Below are positions 58,641 to 64,000 of a stretch of DNA of 64,000 nt, in pieces. Below the pieces are notes generated by a model. The model worked only from the letters and a program-made list of their open reading frames with translations, had not been told where the DNA came from and searched no databases. The first letter of the stretch is position 1, and every line of letters starts with the position of its first letter. Origin of the DNA: Muriicola sp041358175 (GTDB taxonomy: Bacteria > Bacteroidota > Bacteroidia > Flavobacteriales > Flavobacteriaceae); NCBI RefSeq assembly GCF_041358175.1, contig NZ_JBGKBE010000004.1, positions 1 to 64,000 on the forward strand, read 5' to 3'. A program made the translations under genes and the position numbers.

Positions 58641-59543
58641 TTGGAAACGATTCTTACAGTCTCAAACCTCACAAAAAAATTCGGATACCTTACAGCAGTC
58701 AAAGACCTCTCATTTTCAATTGAAAAGGGAAATGTTTATGGAATACTGGGGCCAAATGGCAGCGGCAAATCAACCACTCTGGGGATTGTCCTCAATGTTG
58801 TGAATCGCAGTGCGGGTTCCTTTACCTGGTTCGATGGCAAGACAACTACGCATGAAGCCCTTAAAAAAGTAGGGGCCATCATCGAAAGGCCCAACTTCTA
58901 CCCTTATATGTCGGCCCTGCAGAATCTCAAACTGGTTTGTAAGATCAAGGAGGTTTCTTATGACCGGATTGAAGAAACATTACAATTAGTGGGGCTTTGG
59001 GAAAGGAGGAACAGCAAGTTTAAAACCTATTCCCTTGGGATGAAACAACGCCTTGCCATCGCTTCTGCCCTGCTGAATGATCCTGAAATCCTGATCCTCG
59101 ATGAGCCAACCAACGGCCTCGACCCCCAGGGAATTCATCAGATCCGCCAGATCATCAAAAAAATAGCTTCACAGGGCACTACTATATTGCTGGCCTCCCA
59201 CTTGCTCGATGAAGTTGAAAAGGTATGCACCCATGTAGTCATCCTCAGAAAAGGTGAGAAATTATATTCAGGCCGGGTAGATAATATGCTAGCCAGTCAT
59301 GGATATTTAGAACTTAAAACCAACAATACGGAAGCCTTGATTGAGTTGTTGAAAAAAGATAAGAGATTTGGAGAAATAAATGAGGAGTTCGGCCTGATCA
59401 CCGCCGTTCTCAACGAAAAAATGGAACCAGGGGCCCTCAACGAATTTCTATTCAAAAATGGAATTGTTCTTACCCACCTGGTAATGCGAAAAGAAAGCCT
59501 GGAGGAGCAGTTCCTTACCCTTACTAAAACCCAAAGCAACTAA
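58641..59543 (+). CDS. ABC transporter ATP-binding protein
   Basis: 300 residues from TTG 58641 (LEU codon read as start; next Met is well inside the domain). Walker A GPNGSGKST (37-45), Q-loop region, signature YSLGMKQRL near 138, Walker B ILILDEPTNGLDPQG and the H-loop LLASHLLDEVEK. The C-terminal ~80 residues (KTNNTEALIELLKKDKRFGE) are the DUF4162-like tail of ABC-2 exporters. It pairs with the permease that starts 15 bases after its stop. Substrate unknown; Bacteroidota pairs of this type are often bacitracin- or lantibiotic-resistance-like. Confidence 0.94.
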   Translation: METILTVSNLTKKFGYLTAVKDLSFSIEKGNVYGILGPNGSGKSTTLGIVLNVVNRSAGSFTWFDGKTTTHEALKKVGAIIERPNFYPYMSALQNLKLVCKIKEVSYDRIEETLQLVGLWERRNSKFKTYSLGMKQRLAIASALLNDPEILILDEPTNGLDPQGIHQIRQIIKKIASQGTTILLASHLLDEVEKVCTHVVILRKGEKLYSGRVDNMLASHGYLELKTNNTEALIELLKKDKRFGEINEEFGLITAVLNEKMEPGALNEFLFKNGIVLTHLVMRKESLEEQFLTLTKTQSN

Positions 59544-59558
59544 AATCTGGAATTCCCT

Positions 59559-60392
59559 ATGAAAAGGCTTTTACATATTGAATTTATCAAGCTTTGGAAT
59601 AACCGCTCGAGCAAGATCTTAATTATCTCTTATTTCGTCCTGCTCACGTCCATTGCCCTGGTAGCCGCCATCAAGTTTGACATCGGACCCATCCAGTTTC
59701 ACCTGGCCGAACAAGGGATCTTTAATTTTCCTTATATCTGGCATTTTAACACCTTTATGACAGCCTGGTTTAAGCTGTTCCTTGCCATCGTCATCGTCTC
59801 TATGATGTCTAACGAATACAGCAATAAAACCATAAAGCAGAACCTCATCGACGGCCTTTCTAAAAAGGAATTTGTGCTTTCTAAATTCCTGACAGTCATT
59901 TCTTTTGCCCTGATCTCCACGATTTTTGTCTTTGTGGTTTCAATGATTCTGGGATTGATCTATTCTGATTACGACGAGTTGTCTATCATCTTTTCGGATC
60001 TGGAATTTCTCCCTGCCTTTTTTGTGAAACTCGTGGGGTTTTTCTCCTTCTGTCTATTCCTTGGAGTCCTGGTAAAAAGATCTGCATTTGCCCTGGGTTT
60101 TCTTATCCTTTGGCAAGTATTTGAAGGATTTGTGAGAGGGATGATCAGATGGAAACTCTTCGATTCTGAAACCACTGACGCCGTCATGGCATTCTTCCCC
60201 CTGAATTCAATGTTCAACCTTGTCAAGGAGCCTTTTTCCCGACTCAACGCGGTTCAGTCGGTCGCCAATCAGATCGGTGAAAAAGTTTCCCTGAACTATC
60301 ACGTTCACTGGTATGAGTTTCTCATTGTTCTTGCCTGGACCGCGATTTTTGTCTATTTGTCCTACCTGTTACTTAAAAAGAGAGATTTGTAG
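59559..60392 (+). CDS. ABC-2 type exporter permease
   Basis: 277 residues with six membrane helices (for example SKILIISYFVLLTSIALVAA; TVISFALISTIFVFVVSMI; FIVLAWTAIFVYLSYLLL-like end). The N-terminus MKRLLHIEFIKLWNNRSSK is typical of ABC-2 permeases. SNEYSNKTIKQNLIDGLSKK after helix 2 is the coupling-helix region. It is encoded immediately after the ATPase gene. Function is export of an unknown substrate; the protein ends 26 bases before the surface-protein gene. Confidence 0.9.
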   Translation: MKRLLHIEFIKLWNNRSSKILIISYFVLLTSIALVAAIKFDIGPIQFHLAEQGIFNFPYIWHFNTFMTAWFKLFLAIVIVSMMSNEYSNKTIKQNLIDGLSKKEFVLSKFLTVISFALISTIFVFVVSMILGLIYSDYDELSIIFSDLEFLPAFFVKLVGFFSFCLFLGVLVKRSAFALGFLILWQVFEGFVRGMIRWKLFDSETTDAVMAFFPLNSMFNLVKEPFSRLNAVQSVANQIGEKVSLNYHVHWYEFLIVLAWTAIFVYLSYLLLKKRDL

Positions 60393-60418
60393 TATATTGT
60401 GGTGTTTGGGAAAACACT

Positions 60419-63133
60419 ATGAAAAAGATTGGCTCCTTAGTCCTTTTAGGTCTGCTGTTCCCGTGTCTAATAATTGCGCAGGGAGAGACCTCCAACTGGC
60501 TCTTCGGGAATGGAGCAGGGATTCGCTTTAACAATGACGGTAGTGTTTCCAATATCACCAAAAGCAAATTAAATACTATAGAAGGGTGTGCCTCAATTTC
60601 CGATTCCTTCGGGAATCTGCTCTTTTATACCGATGGAATTACTGTATATAACGGCAATCATGAAACCATGCTCAATGGGGAAGATCTTTTAGGGGATCCC
60701 TCCAGCACCCAGTCGGCCCTGATTGTTCCTAAACCGGAGGACCCCGACTTGTTCTATATCTTTACCGTGGATACCTCTGCCTTTGGGGAGGATCCCGACC
60801 TGGGCCTGAACTATTCCGTTGTAGATATTTCACAAGATGACGGCCTGGGTGCCGTGACAGTCAAGAACGTAAACCTGCTCCAGGATTGTTCAGAGAAGAT
60901 CACGGCCGTTATAAAGAATTGCTTTGAGCAATCTATTTGGGTAGTGACCCTGGCATCTCAAAATGGGATCAATGGAGTCCTAAATACATTTTATGCCTAC
61001 GAGATCAATGCGTCAGGGGTTGTTTCTACCCCTGTGAAGACTACTTTTCCCGGGCTGCAGATTGAAGATCCCCGGGGGTATCTGAAGTTTTCCCCCGATT
61101 CCCAAAAGCTGGCGGTTGCCAATTTTACAGACGGACTTTACATATACGATTTTGATGCGACCACGGGATTGATAACGAATTCGATGGCCATTGAATTACC
61201 GGGTACCAATACTAATGCTTATGGTCTGGAATTTTCTCCTGAAAGCAGACTCCTATATGTGCATGCAACCAACAATTCGGAGAATAATGGAAACCACTCT
61301 TCTTCCCTCTTTCAGATGGATACAAGTTCTCCCGATATCAATGCATCCATAATTGAACTCGATAATCGGCCTATTTACAGAGGTGCCCTTCAACAAGGAG
61401 AGAATGGAAAAATTTACCGGTCGATCACCAAAAGCTATAATGAAGGTACACCTTACCTGGGTGTTATAAACAATCCCAATGAAACAGGGATGGCAGCTAA
61501 CTATCTGCACAATGCTATTGATCTGAAGGGAAAGATAAGTATGCAGGGCCTTCCTCCTTTCATACAGTCATTCTTCGGGAACACAGCACTCGTTCGCAAC
61601 GATGATGGCACCACCAGCAGTACCTTAACCCTCTGTGACGGAGAACCACTAAACTTGGAGGCAGACAGCATTCCGGGAGCGGTGTATTCGTGGGAAAAAG
61701 ATGGTATTCCCCTCCCTGCAATTACCAGCAGCACGTTTACCCTGCCGTCGGCAACCGAATCTGATTCAGGAAGGTATCGTGTAGTGATTACGCCTTCAGA
61801 TCCCGATGAATGCCCTACCATAGGAGAATCCCTCATCTATGTGCTACCTGTACCCGATCCTTCGATTGAACTTGTACAATGTGATGTTGGCCCCGACGAC
61901 CCGACAGATGGAATCTCCATTATCAACCTGGAGGGAATAAACATAAATCCCGATCTCAATTTCTCTTTTTACGAATCGGAGGCCGATCGCGATTCGGATC
62001 TCCCTATCGCCAACAGTACAAATTATCAGAATACACAACCCTTTAGTCAGATCCTTTATTACAAAGTAGTGAATACGCTGGGGTGTGCCAATGAAGGAGA
62101 ACTGAATCTTATTGTCACTCCGTCGGAGGTGACAGCAAGTAGTATCGGTCCGGTTTATGCCTGTGACGATGATCCTTATGATGGGAAACTGCAAAGCTAT
62201 TTCGATCTGGAAGCAATTGCCAATAGCTACACGGACCCCATGCTTTCCGTGCAGTTCTATGCCGAAATATCTGATGCGGCCCTGCAACAAAATCTAATTC
62301 TCGAGCCGGAATTAACCACCGAATCAATTACGCTCTACGCCCGCCTATCAGTCGGGAACCAATGTATGGGAATAGAAACCGTGGATCTGATCGTGAATCC
62401 ATCTCCCAAGCCCATCATGGAAGATACGTACATCCTCTGCACGGATCGTGGCAGTGCACTAATTGAAGGCCCTGAGGGTTTTGATTCCTACCGATGGTAT
62501 AAGAAAACAGGATCGGGCAGCACAGTCATGGGAAATGAAAAAAATGTGACCCTGAACGAACTTGGCTTCTATGAACTGGAAACCAGTTATATCTACAGCA
62601 TCAACGGAAATGAGGTTGAATGTGGAAATAAAGTAAGTTTCCAACTGATCCCCTCAGGCAGGGCTGTCCTGAACAACATTGAGGTCAATGATTTTTCAAA
62701 TAATAACACCCTGACAATCTCAGTCAGCGGAGAAGGAAAATACGAATTCTCACTGGATGGAATAGAGTACCAGAACAATCCCAGCTTTTCAAATCTTTCA
62801 CCAGGATTTTATACGGCATTCGTAAGAGACACGGAGGGGTGCGGCATTACACAAAAAGATGTAGCCGTGATGGGATATCCGAAGTTCTTTACTCCTAATG
62901 GTGACGGAGTCAATGATTACTGGCAACTCACAGGGTTGAGTGAGCTTTTCCAGGCCAATGCTTTTGTTGGTATTTATGACCGATATGGTTCCTTTGTTAC
63001 CCAGATTGGGGTAAAGGAGCGTGGCTGGAACGGCACTGTAAATTCAAAAACGATGCCTGCCGCTGACTACTGGTTTAAAGTTCAGTTAGTGGATGGTCGC
63101 GAAATCCAGGGACATTTTACTTTAAAACGTTAA
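60419..63133 (+). CDS. T9SS-exported surface protein with type-B sorting domain
   Basis: 904 residues. Signal peptide (SLVLLGLLFPCLIIAQ). A beta-propeller-like N-terminal part (about 20-380) has repeated blocks such as YLKFSPDSQKLAVANFTDGL and YGLEFSPESRLLYVHATN. An Ig-like domain (about 400-480, LTLCDGEPLNLEADSIPGAV) and further beta modules follow. The C-terminus is a gliding-motility-type sorting domain: YPKFFTPNGDGVNDYWQL, DRYGSFVTQI, GWNGTVNSKTMPAADYWF. This directs export by the type 9 system and attachment to the surface. Partner genes of T9SS are not in this window. The next gene begins 10 bases after the stop. Confidence 0.92.
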   Translation: MKKIGSLVLLGLLFPCLIIAQGETSNWLFGNGAGIRFNNDGSVSNITKSKLNTIEGCASISDSFGNLLFYTDGITVYNGNHETMLNGEDLLGDPSSTQSALIVPKPEDPDLFYIFTVDTSAFGEDPDLGLNYSVVDISQDDGLGAVTVKNVNLLQDCSEKITAVIKNCFEQSIWVVTLASQNGINGVLNTFYAYEINASGVVSTPVKTTFPGLQIEDPRGYLKFSPDSQKLAVANFTDGLYIYDFDATTGLITNSMAIELPGTNTNAYGLEFSPESRLLYVHATNNSENNGNHSSSLFQMDTSSPDINASIIELDNRPIYRGALQQGENGKIYRSITKSYNEGTPYLGVINNPNETGMAANYLHNAIDLKGKISMQGLPPFIQSFFGNTALVRNDDGTTSSTLTLCDGEPLNLEADSIPGAVYSWEKDGIPLPAITSSTFTLPSATESDSGRYRVVITPSDPDECPTIGESLIYVLPVPDPSIELVQCDVGPDDPTDGISIINLEGININPDLNFSFYESEADRDSDLPIANSTNYQNTQPFSQILYYKVVNTLGCANEGELNLIVTPSEVTASSIGPVYACDDDPYDGKLQSYFDLEAIANSYTDPMLSVQFYAEISDAALQQNLILEPELTTESITLYARLSVGNQCMGIETVDLIVNPSPKPIMEDTYILCTDRGSALIEGPEGFDSYRWYKKTGSGSTVMGNEKNVTLNELGFYELETSYIYSINGNEVECGNKVSFQLIPSGRAVLNNIEVNDFSNNNTLTISVSGEGKYEFSLDGIEYQNNPSFSNLSPGFYTAFVRDTEGCGITQKDVAVMGYPKFFTPNGDGVNDYWQLTGLSELFQANAFVGIYDRYGSFVTQIGVKERGWNGTVNSKTMPAADYWFKVQLVDGREIQGHFTLKR

Positions 63134-63142
63134 CCAGCAATA

Positions 63143-64000
63143 ATGAGGTTTAATCCTGACATAAGGAATAAAAATACTACCGGGAAATATTCCGGATGGC
63201 TCTTCCTTTTCCTATTGTTTATAGGCTTGGAGGTAATTGCACAGGTATGTCCTTCAACGGTTTTGACCAGCCCGCTTGACGGATCGACAAACGTAGCGGT
63301 AGATGCGGACATTTCCTGGAACCAGGTACCCAATGTACCCGGTTATATCATTTCCCTTGGTACAACCCCCGGGGGCACTGACATTCTGGACCAAAGGTTT
63401 GTGGGAAGTGCCACTACTTACAACCCCCCTCTGGGTCTGCCTGAAAATACCCTTATTTACGTTACCATTACATTGTTTGATTTCCAGAACGGTAATCTTG
63501 AGATTCCTTGTTCAAGTGAATCCTTTACAACAGCTCCTATAACTCAAATTCCGGCTTGCGCTCAGCTTTCCATTCCTTCTGATGGACAAATTGACGTGAA
63601 CCCGGCAACCAATCTCAGCTGGAATTATGTACCGGGTGCGATAGGGTACCGACTTACTTTAGGAAGCTCTTCAGGAGCAGGTGATCTGCTTCCCACCACC
63701 GACCTTGGAAATACATTAACATATAATCCCTTAGTAGAATTCCCTCCCAATTCGGTTGTTTACGTCAACATCATAGCCTATAATCTTATAGGAGACGCTG
63801 TTTCCTGTTCGGAATTCAGTTTTAGTACCAGTGCTATTGCCGCCTTACCGGGTTGTACCTCCCTTATTTCTCCAGCGGATGGAGCCAACAATGTCCCCAT
63901 TACGCCCATCCTTGAATGGACCCCAGTACCGGGAGCAACCGGTTACCGAATAACAGTTGGAAACTCCCCATTTACAGCGGAAGTATTGGATAATGTTGCT
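63143..64000 (+). CDS. Repeat-rich exported surface protein (5' part, cut by window end)
   Basis: 286 codons from ATG 63143 with no stop before the window ends. Signal peptide (GWLFLFLLFIGLEVIAQ). The rest is tandem repeats of about 95 residues with the pattern C..L..P.DG..NV.......W..V.G..GY....G: TSPLDGSTNVAVDADISWNQ, SIPSDGQIDVNPATNLSWNY and SPADGANNVPITPILEWTPV. These are fibronectin III-like modules common in Bacteroidota surface proteins. It is likely co-transcribed with the T9SS substrate before it and probably also carries a sorting tail beyond the window. Confidence 0.85.
   Translation, partial: MRFNPDIRNKNTTGKYSGWLFLFLLFIGLEVIAQVCPSTVLTSPLDGSTNVAVDADISWNQVPNVPGYIISLGTTPGGTDILDQRFVGSATTYNPPLGLPENTLIYVTITLFDFQNGNLEIPCSSESFTTAPITQIPACAQLSIPSDGQIDVNPATNLSWNYVPGAIGYRLTLGSSSGAGDLLPTTDLGNTLTYNPLVEFPPNSVVYVNIIAYNLIGDAVSCSEFSFSTSAIAALPGCTSLISPADGANNVPITPILEWTPVPGATGYRITVGNSPFTAEVLDNVA

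Overview
The window is chromosomal DNA from a Bacteroidota bacterium, most likely a marine Flavobacteriaceae member. Evidence: a type 9 secretion type-B sorting tail (60419-63133), TAnnTTTG-type promoter elements, many SPII lipoproteins and AQ-type signal peptides, an array of DUF6090-type membrane proteins, DUF5606 and DUF2911 proteins, and a TPR/LuxR-type regulator. No rRNA, tRNA or CRISPR array was recognised.

Layout. (1) 1-10.1 kb is an accessory region: mscL, then a tandem array of DUF6090-like genes (814-5921, plus one at 9149). The array is interrupted by two GIY-YIG nuclease genes. Each nuclease lies between inverted copies of its own hairpin repeat (28 bp perfect repeats at 2443/2814; a different 28 bp family at 4796/5155). 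Solo copies, a 60 bp in-frame palindromic insert in a DUF6090 gene, and two truncated DUF6090 starts lie in the same array. This nuclease-plus-palindrome arrangement is my best candidate for a little-described mobile system. (2) 10.3-15.9 kb is an AT-rich defence operon: XRE-type regulator, fused nuclease-methyltransferase, two-TRD specificity subunit and OLD-like ATPase/TOPRIM nuclease, between 10 bp direct repeats. (3) 16-24.9 kb holds small envelope and lipoprotein genes, a TPR/LuxR regulator, an M23 peptidase and MsrA. (4) 24.9-27.5 kb (minus strand) is an ECF sigma / anti-sigma / envelope-protein operon with a matching ECF promoter. (5) 27.6-36.6 kb: aldose epimerase, DUF2911, MeaB GTPase, polyprenyl-type glycosyltransferases, PAP2 phosphatase, MATE exporter, MazG. 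(6) 36.7-47.4 kb: exported hydrolases (amidohydrolases, esterases, GH20 hexosaminidase, S10 peptidase) and an SRAP protein. (7) 47.5-60.4 kb is mostly core: DUF5606-def-ruvX divergent from dapD, three glycosyltransferases, tsaC-cca, heme A synthase, a NdpA-like protein and an ABC exporter. (8) 60.4-64 kb: a T9SS-exported surface protein and the start of a second repeat-rich surface protein cut by the window edge.

Functional identities come from reading motifs and overall similarity to remembered families; no database search was run. Start codons were adjusted where conserved N-termini or alternative-start extensions made the choice clear.
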